From NCBI GenBank assembly GCA_963695675.1, contig CAVOGY010000002.1:1-64000 (forward strand): a stretch of DNA of 64,000 nt. The letters are read 5' to 3'. The number at the start of each line of letters is the position of its first letter. Positions within the stretch are counted from its first letter, which is position 1. Made by a program: the position numbers and the translations under genes. This DNA is from DASUPK01 sp963695675 (GTDB lineage: Bacteria; Actinomycetota; Thermoleophilia; Solirubrobacterales; 70-9). This document shows, in pieces, positions 54,336 to 63,620 of the stretch. Below the pieces are notes generated by a model, which ran no database searches, had not been told where the DNA came from, and saw only the letters and a program-made list of their open reading frames with translations.

Positions 54336-55805
54336 ATGGCAACCGCAGCCGCGGAGAAGCAGAAGAAGGAGACGACCGAGGTCCTTGAGCTTCAGAACAT
54401 GATCGGGGGCGAGTTCGTGGCTCCGGCCGAGGGCAAGACCGAGGACGTGATCAACCCCGCGACCGGCGAGGTGATCGCGCACTCACCGCTGTCCACCGGG
54501 GAGGACGTGGACCGGGCCGTGAAGGCGGCGCGAGGAGCGTTCGAGACGTGGCAGTACACGACGCCGTCCCAACGCCAGGAGCTTCTCCTCAAGCTGGCCG
54601 ACGCGTTCCAGGAGCGCGCCGACGAGATCACCGACTGGGAGACCAGGGACGCGGGCAAGCCGCGCCAGGTGACGTTCGACGAGGAGATCCCGCCGATGGT
54701 CGACCAGCTTCGCTTCTTCGCGGGAGCCGCGCGGACGGTGGAGGGCCGCGCCGCGGGCGAGTACATGGACGACCACACCTCCTACATCCGTCGCGAGCCG
54801 GTCGGCGTGGTGGGGCAGATCACGCCCTGGAACTACCCGCTGATGATGGCCGTCTGGAAGATCGGCCCGGCGCTTGCCACTGGCTGCACGCTCGTCCTAA
54901 AGCCGGCGGAGAACACCCCGGTGACGACGCTCAAGATCCTGGCCGAGCTTGCGGCGGAGATCTACCCGCCGGGCGTCATGAACTTCATCGGCGGCCATGG
55001 CGATCCCGCGGGCGCCTCGCTGGTCACCCATCCCGAGGTCGACATGGTCTCGCTGACGGGTTCCCCGGAGACCGGCAAGTGGATCGCCGAGCACGCGGCG
55101 GACACCCTGAAGAGGGTTCATCTCGAGCTGGGCGGCAAGGCTCCGTTGATCGTCTTCGACGACGCCGACATGGAGCTGGCGATGGAGACGATCGCGGGGA
55201 CCGGCTACTTCAACGCCGGTCAGGACTGCACGGCGGGGACCCGCGTGCTGGCCTCGAAGGCGGTCTACGACGACGTCGTCTCCGGCCTCGCCGAGGAGGC
55301 GAAGGACTACAAGACCGGAGACACGTTCGATCCCGACACGGTGCTGGGCCCGGTCAACTCCGAGCGCCAGCGCGACCGCGTCGAGAGCTTCCTCAAGGAC
55401 ACCAAGGGCGAGATCGTCACCGGAGGGAACCGCCCGGATCTGCCGGGCTACTTCCTCGAGGCGACGGTCGTCGCCGGCCCGAACCAGGACGACCGGATGA
55501 TCCAGGACGAGATCTTCGGGCCGGTGATCACGGTGCAGTCCGTCGAGGACGAGGCGAAGGCGATCGAGTGGGCCAACGGCGTCCGCTACGGCCTGGCGTC
55601 ATCGGTGTGGACAAAGGACGTCGGCCGCGCGATGCGCGTGTCAAAGGCGCTGAAGTTCGGCTGCGTCTGGGTCAACGACCACATCCCGATCGTGGCCGAG
55701 ATGCCGCACGGCGGCTACAAGCAGTCCGGGTACGGCAAGGACCTCTCGGTCTACTCGCTGGAGGACTACACGAACATCAAGCATGTGATGGTGAATCACG
55801 CCTGA
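54336..55805 (+). CDS. patD: Gamma-aminobutyraldehyde dehydrogenase-like (PatD)
   Basis: 489 aa. ALDH motifs are VGQITPWNYPLMMAVWK, LELGGKAP (Glu 264) and NAGQDCTAGTR (Cys 298). The GQDCTA form and the end EMPHGGYKQSGYGKDLSVYS followed by LEDYTNIKHVMV closely match the E. coli PatD/YdcW pattern rather than general betaine-aldehyde enzymes. It oxidises 4-aminobutanal to GABA with NAD. It closes the operon 13 bp after ald, and its substrate is the expected product of the aminotransferase on putrescine. Confidence 0.92.
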   Translation: MATAAAEKQKKETTEVLELQNMIGGEFVAPAEGKTEDVINPATGEVIAHSPLSTGEDVDRAVKAARGAFETWQYTTPSQRQELLLKLADAFQERADEITDWETRDAGKPRQVTFDEEIPPMVDQLRFFAGAARTVEGRAAGEYMDDHTSYIRREPVGVVGQITPWNYPLMMAVWKIGPALATGCTLVLKPAENTPVTTLKILAELAAEIYPPGVMNFIGGHGDPAGASLVTHPEVDMVSLTGSPETGKWIAEHAADTLKRVHLELGGKAPLIVFDDADMELAMETIAGTGYFNAGQDCTAGTRVLASKAVYDDVVSGLAEEAKDYKTGDTFDPDTVLGPVNSERQRDRVESFLKDTKGEIVTGGNRPDLPGYFLEATVVAGPNQDDRMIQDEIFGPVITVQSVEDEAKAIEWANGVRYGLASSVWTKDVGRAMRVSKALKFGCVWVNDHIPIVAEMPHGGYKQSGYGKDLSVYSLEDYTNIKHVMVNHA

Positions 55806-55829
55806 CCGGCTAACGCCGGCGGGCGGGGG

Positions 55830-57059
55830 CTAGCCCTTCGCCCGCTGGCAGTAGCCGTAGGCGGTGAGGTTCGGGACCGGCGCCGAAGTAGCCGAACGCG
55901 TTCGCGGTCGTCGTCCCGTCCGAGTTCGAGCGAGCTGCCGGCGTAGAAGGCGTTGCGTGAATCGCCGAGGCTGAAGCCGGTCGTGGTCAGCGTGCAGGCC
56001 CTGCCGGGCAGGTGGGCGTGGTTGCCGACGCGTTCGCGCCCGACGCGCACCGTCACCGGCGTCGACGCGACTTCGGTGAGGATCGGGCCGCGGTGCCTGA
56101 CGCAGTAGGCGATCGCGGTCAGCTCGCCCCCGCCAGTGAACGCCGTGCCGGTGAAGGCGCTGCCCGTCACGCGCCAGGCGTTGGAACCGACCGCCCGTGA
56201 CTCGGTCACGTAGTTGCCGCCGTCGCTGGCGAAGTTGGTGCGCTGGAAGCCGCCGGTGATCAGCTGCTGCCCCTTGGGGCAGCGGGCCGTTGCGGACTTC
56301 GTCTCACCGGGCTTGATGAAGACCGTCTTGTGCGGCGTCGGGTTCTGCGGGATCTGGCCGAGGGCGCAGACCGCCTGGATGGTGATGTTGCGCCGTGTGG
56401 TCGAGCCGTGGCTCGCGTCGTAGAGGACGGCGCTGACGTGGAAGCCGCGCTGGGCGCCGAGCCGCTCGAAGGAGTGCGGATAGATGCCCTCACCGTCCGG
56501 ACCCGGTGGGAGGTTGACGGACATTCCGCCGCCGATCGGGTAGGTCCGGCCCGGGCAGAAGACCTCGTGCCTGGTGAGCTGATCGGGCGCCGACATCTTG
56601 AAGGTCCTGGTGAGGATCCTGACCCCGCGGGGCGGCCCGGGCTTCCCCGGGACGACCCTCGGGCCGCCCCGTCCCTGCACCCGGATCGTGCCCTGGGCGG
56701 AGTTGAGGATGTAGAGGCCCGAGGAGGCGCGCAGCGCCATCATCACCTTGTTGCAGCTCGTGCCCTTCTTGAGCACGAAGACGACGCCGAATCGATGGAC
56801 CGACCCCGCGTTGTTCGCGACGCCGATGCGGAGTCCGCGCTTCGTTCGGGCGATCTTCTTCGCGAGTTGCGGCGCCGGCGGGTAACAGCCGTCTTTGCTC
56901 ACCGAGCGCACGTAGAGCGCGATCTTGAAGGCGTCCTCGAGCCTCTTGGTCGCCGAGTTGTGCCCCGCCCCGCCCCGGGCGAGCGCTGACGGCGAGCAAG
57001 CGAGGGCCCCGACGAGGACGGCGACCACCGAGGACGAGTCGAAGCGGGTTCCTCCGCAC
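55830..57059 (-). CDS. Hypothetical secreted Cys-containing protein, frameshifted
   Basis: About 405 aa. A signal peptide is rebuilt from GTG 57059 (MRRNPLRLVL then VAVLVGALACSPSALA) if one extra base near 57035 is removed. The mature part has paired Cys in motifs such as KDGCYPPAP, GTSCNKV, EVFCPGRTYPIGGG, AVCALGQ, ARCPKGQQLITGGF, AYCVRH. The GGF/YCV pattern repeats and suggests two beta domains. The frame breaks at about 55918 and 55876 (each an extra G), after which it ends NLTAYGYCQRAKG and a TAG. Exported, function unknown. Confidence 0.6.
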
Positions 57060-57102
57060 GGTCAGGATTTAACACGCCTGCTGACGGGAAAGAGCGCTGG
57101 CT

Positions 57103-57148
57103 CAGCTTCTCGCCCGCGGCAGTAGCCGTAGGCGGTCAGCTTCGATCA
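57103..57148 (-). pseudogene. Fragment of a second copy of the preceding gene's C-terminus
   Basis: Minus strand reads KLTAYGYCRGREAEP, nearly the same as the NLTAYGYCQRAKG end of the gene at 55830. The shared 20-bp core is at 57117-57136 here and about 55846-55866 there. No other part of the paralogue is found, so it is a leftover of a duplication. Confidence 0.45.
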
Positions 57149-57171
57149 GGCGCGATTTGTCTTCGAGCCGA

Positions 57172-57387
57172 TTACCGTAGTGCTGCGAATGCGCCGCTGA
57201 TTCTGGCGAAGGTCCAGCGGACCGCGTCCGCCAGGCTGCCCAGACCCAGATGGGGGCGGGCCCGCGTCATTGGCCGTGCCTCAGGCTTCGACGCCCGAGC
57301 GCCGGCGGCCAGTCGATGGAGCTCCGCTCGCCGATGAAGCTCGGCTGAACGGGTGTGAGCCTGGATGTTGGTCAGGTCGGAAACCAT
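57172..57387 (-). CDS. Small hypothetical protein
   Basis: 71 aa from ATG 57387, preceded by GGGGAG 8-13 bp upstream. The sequence is rich in His, Arg and Ala (HTRSAELHRRAELHRLAA) with an amphipathic C-terminal helix (DAVRWTFARISGAFAAL). No family recognised. It may be real because the ribosome site is good, but coding evidence is thin. Confidence 0.4.
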   Translation of the reverse strand: MVSDLTNIQAHTRSAELHRRAELHRLAAGARASKPEARPMTRARPHLGLGSLADAVRWTFARISGAFAALR

Positions 57388-57600
57388 TCTTATTCTCCCC
57401 TCGGTTGCACTCCCTGCTGCGACCCTAGGAGGAGTTACCCCTGGTAAACCGTGAGCTCGGTCACAAGCACCTGCCGCAGGCGACGTCTGTGTTCGGACTC
57501 ACAGACCGCGCGGATCAGTAGTCGAAGTCGCGATCGACGGCCCCGAGAACGAGGTCGGTGCGAAGGGTGAGCCCTCCTCGTTCAGATGGATCCCACGCCG

Positions 57601-58446
57601 CTAAGGGATCGCCGTGCTCTCGGCGATGGCGCCGGCGCCGCCCGCGCGTGCGGCGACCCCCTCCTCGCGGGTGAGGCGGTGAGCGAGGTAGACGGGGATG
57701 ATCGAGAGCAGGACGACGATCACGGCGACCACGTTCACGATCGGCAGCTGGGCCGGCCTGAACAGGTTGCTGAAGATCCAGATCGGCAGGGTCTGCTCGC
57801 CCGCGCCGATCGTGAAGTTGGTGACGATGATCTCGTCGAATGAGAGAGCGAAGGCGAGCAGCCCTCCTGCCACCAGCGCGGTCTGGATGCTTGGGAGGGT
57901 CACGAACCTCAGCGTCTGCCAGGTGTGAGCCCCGAGATCGGCCGAGGCCTCCTCGAGGTTGCCCGAGACCCTCCGCAGCCGCGCGATCACGTTGTTGTAG
58001 ACGACGACGATGCAGAAGGTGGCGTGTCCGGCGATCACCGTCAGCAGGCTGAGGTCGACTCCGAGCACCTGGGTGAAGGTGTTGCTGAGCGCGACTCCGG
58101 TGACAACCCCGGGCAGCGCGATCGGCAGCACCACCAGGAACGAGATCGTCTCGCGGCCGAAGAAACGGAAGCGCGCCACAGCGAACGAGGCCAGGCTGCC
58201 AAGGAGGAGCGCGATCCCGGTGGCGACCGCCCCCACCCTGATCGACGTCCACAGTGCGTCACGCGCGCCCGTGTTGTCGATCGCCTCCCCGAACCACTTG
58301 GTCGTCAGGTCCGGTGGGGGCCAGGCCAGGGAATTGCCACCGTTGAAGGCATAGATCGCGATCACGATCAGCGGGATGTAGATGAAAGCGAAAGTGATCC
58401 CCACACCGACGCGGAGCAGGTTCCTGGTGAAGTGCGAGAGCGTCAT
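57601..58446 (-). CDS. potC: Spermidine/putrescine-type ABC transporter permease (PotC-like), system 2
   Basis: 281 aa from ATG 58446, overlapping the PotB stop (ATGA). Six membrane helices; EAA loop NLEEASADLGAHTWQTLRFV near residue 180 and the PotC-type SFDEIIVTNFTIGAGEQTLP near 215. The tail (RLTREEGVAARAGGAG) is not needed for the fold. It is the last gene of the second, complete potADBC-type operon, and all four genes here are free of frameshifts. Confidence 0.93.
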   Translation of the reverse strand: MTLSHFTRNLLRVGVGITFAFIYIPLIVIAIYAFNGGNSLAWPPPDLTTKWFGEAIDNTGARDALWTSIRVGAVATGIALLLGSLASFAVARFRFFGRETISFLVVLPIALPGVVTGVALSNTFTQVLGVDLSLLTVIAGHATFCIVVVYNNVIARLRRVSGNLEEASADLGAHTWQTLRFVTLPSIQTALVAGGLLAFALSFDEIIVTNFTIGAGEQTLPIWIFSNLFRPAQLPIVNVVAVIVVLLSIIPVYLAHRLTREEGVAARAGGAGAIAESTAIP

Positions 58447-59342
58447 AGGTGCTCGAACGCTCCGAGCTGCCTCGCGATCACCAGGTAGATCACCATCACG
58501 ATGATCGGCACCACAGCGAACGCGGATGCAAGCGGCAGGTTGTTGGTGTGCTGCGAGAAGATGACGTTGCCGATGAACTGCGTGTCCGGCGAGACCAACG
58601 TCGGCGTGATGTAGTCGCCGAGGGTCAGCGAGAAGGTGAAGATCGATCCGGCGACGATTGCCGGGAAGGCGAGCGGAAAGACCACGCTGCGGAAGGTCCG
58701 CCACGGGTTCGCCCCGAGGTCCTCCGAGGCGGAGATCATCGAGTTCGGGATCCGCTCGAGGCCCGCGTAGATCGGCAGGATCATGTACGGGAGCCAGAGG
58801 TAGCTCTCCACGAGCCAGACCGCGGTTGAGCCGTACCCCGGACCGCTCAGGCCCAGCGGGTTCAATGCCCAGTCGATGACCCCGCCGGAGGCGAGCATCG
58901 TTTGCCAGGAGTAGACCTTGACCAGGTAGAACGACCACAGAGGCATCAGCACGGCCACCACCAGCAGCCCCTTGACCCTCGGCGAAGCGACCTTTGCCAT
59001 GTAGAAGGCGATCGGGAAGGCGAGCGCGATGTCCGTCAGGGTCGCGGCGGCCGCGATCCCGATCGTTCGCTGGGCGACGTCCTTGTAGACGGACTGCTGG
59101 AAGAGCTCCTTGTAGTTGTCGAGGGTGAAGCTCTTTTCGAGCTCGCCGCTGATCGCACTAACCCCCCAGAAGGAGGCGATCAGGAGAACGAGGAGGGACC
59201 CGAGGTAGCCGATCACCAGCCAGGCGATCGGTCCGCTCAGTAGCGAGCCGACCTGGAGGCCCCGGCGGCCGTGGAAGAGGTCGGCGAGCCTGCGGCCCAC
59301 CGACCTCTTCTCGGCGCCGGCGCTTACGCCGGCGGCTTCCAC
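58443..59342 (-). CDS. potB: Spermidine/putrescine-type ABC transporter permease (PotB-like), system 2
   Basis: 299 aa from ATG 59342. Six membrane helices with a cytoplasmic N-terminal arm of about 35 residues. EAA loop SMISASEDLGANPWRTFRSV and the PotB-type LTLGDYITPTLVSPDTQFIG near residue 230 are present. Forms the channel with PotC. It follows the binding-protein gene at 36 bp. Confidence 0.93.
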   Translation of the reverse strand: MEAAGVSAGAEKRSVGRRLADLFHGRRGLQVGSLLSGPIAWLVIGYLGSLLVLLIASFWGVSAISGELEKSFTLDNYKELFQQSVYKDVAQRTIGIAAAATLTDIALAFPIAFYMAKVASPRVKGLLVVAVLMPLWSFYLVKVYSWQTMLASGGVIDWALNPLGLSGPGYGSTAVWLVESYLWLPYMILPIYAGLERIPNSMISASEDLGANPWRTFRSVVFPLAFPAIVAGSIFTFSLTLGDYITPTLVSPDTQFIGNVIFSQHTNNLPLASAFAVVPIIVMVIYLVIARQLGAFEHL

Positions 59343-59378
59343 GACCCCTTGCTCATGAGGCGATATAGACCAGCAACA

Positions 59379-60629
59379 TCACCCCTTGATCTCGGTCCAG
59401 GCCGAGACCCAGTCGTTGTAGTCCTTGCAGACATCGCCGCGGTCGTCGCCGCAGTTCGCAAGGGGCGTGTTCCAGTAGTACACGCGCTTCCAGAACGCCG
59501 GATCCGCTGCGTGATAGTTGTCGCAGAACTGCGGATCCGGAGGGAGACCCAGCGCCTTGTCGGCTGTTGCGATCTCGTTTGCCTCGCACGCCTTGCTCTG
59601 CGCGGGGGCTTCGCCGAACCACTGCATCACCTGGGCCTGGACTGGCGCCGAGGTGATGTAGTTCATCCACTTGTACATGCAATTCGGGTGCTTGGCCTCC
59701 GAGGAGATCATCCAGGTGTCCGACCACCCGGTAGCACCCTCTGTCGGGACGAACCCGGTGTCCGGCCCAGGGGCCTTGACCGGCTGGTTGTCGGCCAGCA
59801 ACGTGAAGTACTGGTACTGCCACGTCGTGCCGACCTGGTCGTCACCGCTGGTGAACAGGTTGATCTGCTTCAGGTACGAGGACCAGTAGTCCCCGACGTA
59901 CGGTTGCTGCTGCTTGAGCAGGTCGACCGCAGCGGTGAACTGCTTGTCGTCGAGCTCGTACGGGTTGTCGATGCCGAGATCCGGCTGATGCGCCTTCAGA
60001 TACACGGCCGCATCGGCGATGTAGATCGGGTCGTCGTAGACGCTGATGTGACCCGCGTACTTCTTCGCCTGGTTGGGATCGAGGATCACCGACCACGACG
60101 TCGGATCGGGCTTGACGTCGTTCGTGTTCCACATCAGCAGGTTCGCACCCCGTCCGTGCGGGATTCCGTAGTGGGTCCCATCGAACGTGTTGTAGGGCTG
60201 GTCCTTGAGATCGTCGAAGATCGTCTTGTAGTTCGGGACGAGATCGACGTTGACCGGAGAGACATCGCCGCCCTCCACCAGGCGAGCGGTGGCGTTCCCC
60301 GACGCCGACACTCCGTCGTACTGACCCGTGCGCATCAGGTCGATCATCTGGTCCGAGGTGTCGGCGACCTTGACGTTGGTCTGACAGCCGGTCTGCTGCT
60401 CGAACGGCGTCACCCAGTCGACGCCCTTGGTGACCGTGCCGTCCTCGCAGTAGCTGGCCCAGCAGATGATGTTGAGCTGGCCCTCACCGGCACCAACGGA
60501 CTTCTGTGCCTCGGTGGTGCCGTTGTTGTCGTTCCCGCCGCCGCAGCCGGCGATCGCCAGCATGGTTGCGGCAAGCCCGGCGACTATCGCCGCCGGGACC
60601 CAGACGGGGTGAGCTCTAAGTCGGCTCAC
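59379..60629 (-). CDS. potD: Polyamine-type periplasmic-binding lipoprotein (PotD-like), system 2
   Basis: 416 aa from GTG 60629, which overlaps the potA stop (GTGA). The signal ends in MLAIAGCGGGNDNN with the lipobox Cys near residue 28. QLNIICWASYCEDGTVTKGV, TGCQTNVKVADTSDQMIDLM and YGIPHGRGANLLMWNT fit the PotD/PotF class. Six Cys residues in the mature part (for example SYCEDG, TGCQ, ANCGDDRGDVCKD) are more than usual and could form disulphides. The ligand may differ from that of system 1, as the two share little text. Confidence 0.92.
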   Translation of the reverse strand: MSRLRAHPVWVPAAIVAGLAATMLAIAGCGGGNDNNGTTEAQKSVGAGEGQLNIICWASYCEDGTVTKGVDWVTPFEQQTGCQTNVKVADTSDQMIDLMRTGQYDGVSASGNATARLVEGGDVSPVNVDLVPNYKTIFDDLKDQPYNTFDGTHYGIPHGRGANLLMWNTNDVKPDPTSWSVILDPNQAKKYAGHISVYDDPIYIADAAVYLKAHQPDLGIDNPYELDDKQFTAAVDLLKQQQPYVGDYWSSYLKQINLFTSGDDQVGTTWQYQYFTLLADNQPVKAPGPDTGFVPTEGATGWSDTWMISSEAKHPNCMYKWMNYITSAPVQAQVMQWFGEAPAQSKACEANEIATADKALGLPPDPQFCDNYHAADPAFWKRVYYWNTPLANCGDDRGDVCKDYNDWVSAWTEIKG

Positions 60630-61714
60630 TTTCCTTCCTCCTCTCCGACGGCGACGGTCTGATCCGATCGCCATCCGATTTTGACTTTCCGGCCTCGCTG
60701 ACCCTGCACCTCCGCGGAGGTGGTCTCCAGGTTCTGGCGGACGACTTGAAGCTCGCCACCAGCTTCTAGGTCGACCAGGTAGCGGGTCACCATGCCGGCG
60801 TAGGAGACGTCCTTGATCGTCCCCTCCTCGATGTGCAGGCCCTGTGGGACCTGGCCGTTCTCGACGATGAAGATCTTCTCCGGGCGAACCGTGAAGCGGT
60901 GCCCGTCTCGCTCGAGCAGGTTCGAGGCGCCGACGAACCCGGCGACGAAGGCGTTGTCCGGACGCTCGTAGATCTCCGTCGGGGCCCCGACCTGCTCGAT
61001 CCGGCCCTCGTTGAAGACCGCGATCCGATCGGACATCGTCAGGGCCTCGTCCTGGTCGTGCGTCACGTAGATGAACGTGATCCCGACCTGCTCCTGGATC
61101 GTGTTGAGCTCGACCTGCATCTGCTCCCGGAGCTTCAGATCGAGGGCCCCCAGCGGCTCGTCCAGCAGGAGGACCCTGGGCTCGTTGACGATAGCCCGCG
61201 CCAGCGCGACCCGCTGCTGCTGTCCACCGGAGAGCTGGTTGGGCTTGCGCTGCTCGTATCCGGCCAGCCTGACCGTGGCGAGCGCCTCGGAGGCTCGCCT
61301 GCGCCGCTCCTCGCGCCCCACGCGCTTCACCTTGAGGCCGTAGGCGACGTTCTCGCCGACCGTCATGTGCGGGAAGAGGGCGTAGTCCTGGAAGACGGTG
61401 TTCACCGAGCGGTCATAGGGAGGGAGCCCGGTGACGTCCTTGCCCGCGAGCTCGACCCGCCCGCTGTCGGGCTCCTCGAACCCGGCGATCATCCTCAGCG
61501 TGGTCGTCTTCCCAGACCCGGAAGGGCCCAGCAGGGTGAAGAACTCCCCGCGCCCGACCTCCAGGTCGAGCGAGTCGACCGCGACGAGGTCCCCATAACG
61601 TTTGGTCACCCCGACCAGGTGAACATCGACGTCCTCGGCGCTCTGCTCGGCGCCGGGTCCGCCTTCACTGCTGATTGCGTGGGTCGAGGCTACGGCCGTC
61701 TCCTTCTCGGGCAT
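60626..61714 (-). CDS. potA: Polyamine-type ABC transporter ATP-binding protein (PotA-like), system 2
   Basis: 362 aa from ATG 61714. Walker A GPSGSGKTTT, Q-loop VFQDYALFPHM, signature LSGGQQQRVALARAI, Walker B VLLLDEPLGALD, switch VTHDQDEALTMSD, and a C-terminal TOBE domain ending RPEKIFIVENGQ and beyond. It heads the second transporter operon. A GTACAAC motif 27 bp before the start links it to the control region at 48.9 kb. Confidence 0.95.
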   Translation of the reverse strand: MPEKETAVASTHAISSEGGPGAEQSAEDVDVHLVGVTKRYGDLVAVDSLDLEVGRGEFFTLLGPSGSGKTTTLRMIAGFEEPDSGRVELAGKDVTGLPPYDRSVNTVFQDYALFPHMTVGENVAYGLKVKRVGREERRRRASEALATVRLAGYEQRKPNQLSGGQQQRVALARAIVNEPRVLLLDEPLGALDLKLREQMQVELNTIQEQVGITFIYVTHDQDEALTMSDRIAVFNEGRIEQVGAPTEIYERPDNAFVAGFVGASNLLERDGHRFTVRPEKIFIVENGQVPQGLHIEEGTIKDVSYAGMVTRYLVDLEAGGELQVVRQNLETTSAEVQGQRGRKVKIGWRSDQTVAVGEEEGK

Positions 61715-61729
61715 CCCCTGGCGGATCGG

Positions 61730-61763
61730 ATGTGCGCACCGTACAACGCGGTGCGGTGGCGCA
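61730..61763 (-). promoter_or_regulatory. Operator-like palindrome with GTACAAC before potA of system 2
   Basis: GTACAAC at 61741-61747 sits inside nested repeats: GTGCG ... CGCAC and CACCG-N7-CGGTG. It matches the GTACAAC half-sites at 48.9 kb. Confidence 0.45.
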
Positions 61764-61781
61764 CTAGGTATATCCGAGCCT

Positions 61782-61805
61782 AACCCGGCCTCGCCAGGCC
61801 GGGTT
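61782..61805 (-). terminator. Hairpin after the first NlpC/P60-like gene
   Basis: Perfect 10-bp stem AACCCGGCCT-cgcc-AGGCCGGGTT, about 70 bp past the gene end. No U-run. Confidence 0.6.
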
Positions 61806-61876
61806 GGACAATCTTTCCCGCATAGCTTGGACATCCCGATTTCGCCGATCGGGAGTCAGGCGGATTTGGCTGCGCC

Positions 61877-62470
61877 CTAGTAGCCGGGGTTGTACTTCGC
61901 CGTGTAGCCGATCGGCTTGCGCTTCGTCCGGCGCCAGCGCGGCCCTGAGCCCTGGTTCAGCCTCTCGCCGACGGCGGAGGTGTCGAATCGCATACCGGCG
62001 ACCACCATGTAGGCATGGCTCGCATTGGCGTAGACCGTGATCCAGCGACCCTTGCCGAAGGCTCCCCAGCTGCTCGCCAGAGGTCCTGAGGGCATGGGGC
62101 TGGACAGGAAGCCGGCCGCGTGCAGCACATAGCTGACGGCGCCCGAGCAGTCGTATCCGGTGTCGTAAAAGGTCCGGTGTCCGCCGCCCCAGCGGTACGG
62201 GTAGGTGCGTATCGCGTTCCCCGCGGCGATCGCCGCCTGGATCGCAGGAGGCGCGTCCGCGGGGGCCACGGCCGTTCCGTCCTTGCGGACCTTCCCGCGG
62301 CCGGGAGGGCCGATGGGCGCCGACGGAGTGGTGGTGGCCGTCGTCGTGGTGCTCCCGGGCGCGGCCGACCCGCCGGTCTGCGCCGCCGCGGGAACGGCAA
62401 CGGCGAGCGCGCAGATCGTTGTTGTCCCCGCTACTGCGAGGCGACGCTTGAGGCTACGTGTGTCTCGCAT
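61877..62470 (-). CDS. Secreted NlpC/P60-like cell-wall hydrolase, copy 1
   Basis: 197 aa. Signal peptide residues 8-30 (RLAVAGTTTICALAVAVPAAA), a Thr-rich linker (STTTTATTTPSAP), then a compact domain. The catalytic Cys is in YDCSGAVSYVLHAAG near residue 110 and a candidate His in SHAYMVVAG near 152, as in CHAP/NlpC-P60 peptidases, preceded by YRWGGGHRTF. It likely cleaves peptidoglycan peptides. Two paralogues follow, and it has its own c-di-AMP riboswitch, which fits turgor/cell-wall control. Confidence 0.85.
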   Translation of the reverse strand: MRDTRSLKRRLAVAGTTTICALAVAVPAAAQTGGSAAPGSTTTTATTTPSAPIGPPGRGKVRKDGTAVAPADAPPAIQAAIAAGNAIRTYPYRWGGGHRTFYDTGYDCSGAVSYVLHAAGFLSSPMPSGPLASSWGAFGKGRWITVYANASHAYMVVAGMRFDTSAVGERLNQGSGPRWRRTKRKPIGYTAKYNPGY

Positions 62471-62485
62471 CCAACAGCTCTCCTT

Positions 62486-62613
62486 TGCAGGCCTGCGGGG
62501 TTAGCTGTCGGGCTAGCGCTGAAGGAGCCTGCGCCCCCACTTTCAACTTCAGTGGGTTCGCCCCAATCTCTGGTTCCCCCGCTCCCATCGCCACGTGGGG
62601 ATGGGACTCGGCG
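62486..62613 (-). promoter_or_regulatory. c-di-AMP riboswitch (ydaO/yuaA type) for copy 1
   Basis: Minus strand carries the conserved elements in order: CGCCGAGTCC, GAGCGGGGGAACC, TTGGGGCGAACCC, GGGCGCAGGCTCCTT, AGCGCTAGCCCG and CAGCTAACCCCGCAGGCC, then the ribosome site GGAGAG 8 bp before the ATG. In other actinobacteria this element binds c-di-AMP and switches off wall-hydrolase genes. Confidence 0.9.
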
Positions 62614-62732
62614 TAACTGGCGCGGCACCTTAGCAAACGTGAAGGAACCCTGGCAATCGGCAACCGTTCGTTAGTGATCACTCGCACGATCTCGGGATTC
62701 GACGTCTCGGCCGGCCCACCTTCCGACACGCG

Positions 62733-62765
62733 GCGGCGCGGCCCGGGGAGAACGGGCCGCGCCGC
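62733..62765 (-). terminator. Hairpin after the second NlpC/P60-like gene
   Basis: 13-bp perfect stem GCGGCGCGGCCCG/CGGGCCGCGCCGC with a 7-nt loop, 47 bp beyond the gene end and just before the next riboswitch-led unit. Confidence 0.7.
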
Positions 62766-62811
62766 GCGCTCGGGAGAGAGGAGAGGAGGCTGCCGGCCGC
62801 CCCTCTGGCGG

Positions 62812-63393
62812 CTAGAAGCCGGGGTAGTAGCGAGCCGCGTAACCGGTGCCGACTCGCATGCTCGCCCGCCAACGAGGGCCTGAACCCTGGTTGAGCGACT
62901 CGCCGACCGCGGACGTGTCGTACCGCAAGCCGGCGACCGTCATCCAGGCATGGCTCCTGTTGGCGTACACGGTGATCCAGGAGCCGATCCCCGGGGCACC
63001 CCAGGCCATCAGGGGCCCGGACGAGAGTGGGCTCCGGAGCAGCCCGGCCGCGTGCAGCACGTAGCTGACCGCGCCCGAGCAGTCGTAGCCCCTCGACTTG
63101 AAGCGGCGGTGGCCGCCGCCCCAGATGTACGGGCGGGTATGGATCCTGTTGCCGGCGTTGATCGCCTTGCGAACCTGCCATGGCGCGCTCGCAGGCGCGA
63201 GGGCTGTCCCGTCGGGCTGGAGCTGCGCCGTCCCGCTCGAAGTGGTCGTCGTAGTGGTGGTGGTGGTCGTGCTGCCGGGCGGTCCCGCCCCGCCAGTCTG
63301 GGCCATGGCCGGCACAGCACCGGCGAGCGACGCGACCAGCAGCAGCCCTGCCAGCCACAGCTTGCGACTTCTGCTGAGAGTTTCTGACCGCAA
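62812..63393 (-). CDS. Secreted NlpC/P60-like cell-wall hydrolase, copy 2
   Basis: 193 aa from TTG 63393, with GGAGAG just upstream. Signal peptide (LWLAGLLLVASLAGAVPAMA), a Thr-rich linker (STTTTTTTTTTSSG), then the same domain: YIWGGGHRRF, YDCSGAVSYVLHAAG (Cys) and SHAWMTVAG (His). It is about 60-70% like copy 1 in the catalytic part by eye. It is a separate transcription unit with its own riboswitch and terminator. Confidence 0.85.
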   Translation of the reverse strand: MRSETLSRSRKLWLAGLLLVASLAGAVPAMAQTGGAGPPGSTTTTTTTTTTSSGTAQLQPDGTALAPASAPWQVRKAINAGNRIHTRPYIWGGGHRRFKSRGYDCSGAVSYVLHAAGLLRSPLSSGPLMAWGAPGIGSWITVYANRSHAWMTVAGLRYDTSAVGESLNQGSGPRWRASMRVGTGYAARYYPGF

Positions 63394-63404
63394 ACCGCTC
63401 TCCT

Positions 63405-63534
63405 TCGTCGGCCTACGGGGTTAGCTGACGGGCTGGCGCTCAAGGAGCCTGCGCGTCCACCGGTGGTGGATTCGCCCCAACTGCTTTGGTTCCCCCGCTC
63501 TCGTCCCGCCGTGGCGGGGACGAGATTCGGCGTT
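63405..63534 (-). promoter_or_regulatory. c-di-AMP riboswitch (ydaO/yuaA type) for copy 2
   Basis: Same order of elements as the first: CGCCGAATCTCGTCC, GAGCGGGGGAACC, TTGGGGCGAATCC, GCGCAGGCTCCTTGAGCGCC, AGCCCGTCAGCTAACCCCG and TAGGCC, then GAAGGAGAG. It closely matches the Streptomyces rpfA-type form. Confidence 0.9.
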
Positions 63535-63620
63535 TGATCCGCGGGAACGCTACCAGACCCCCCGGTTCCATGAGCGAACCCTCATAGGATTGGGCGGGCA
63601 GCAGAATTGGGCGGACCGCG

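Noticed and set aside
61885..61891. GTTGTAC within the first NlpC/P60-like gene
   Set aside because: It lies inside the last codons of the gene, away from any promoter, and is likely a chance match.
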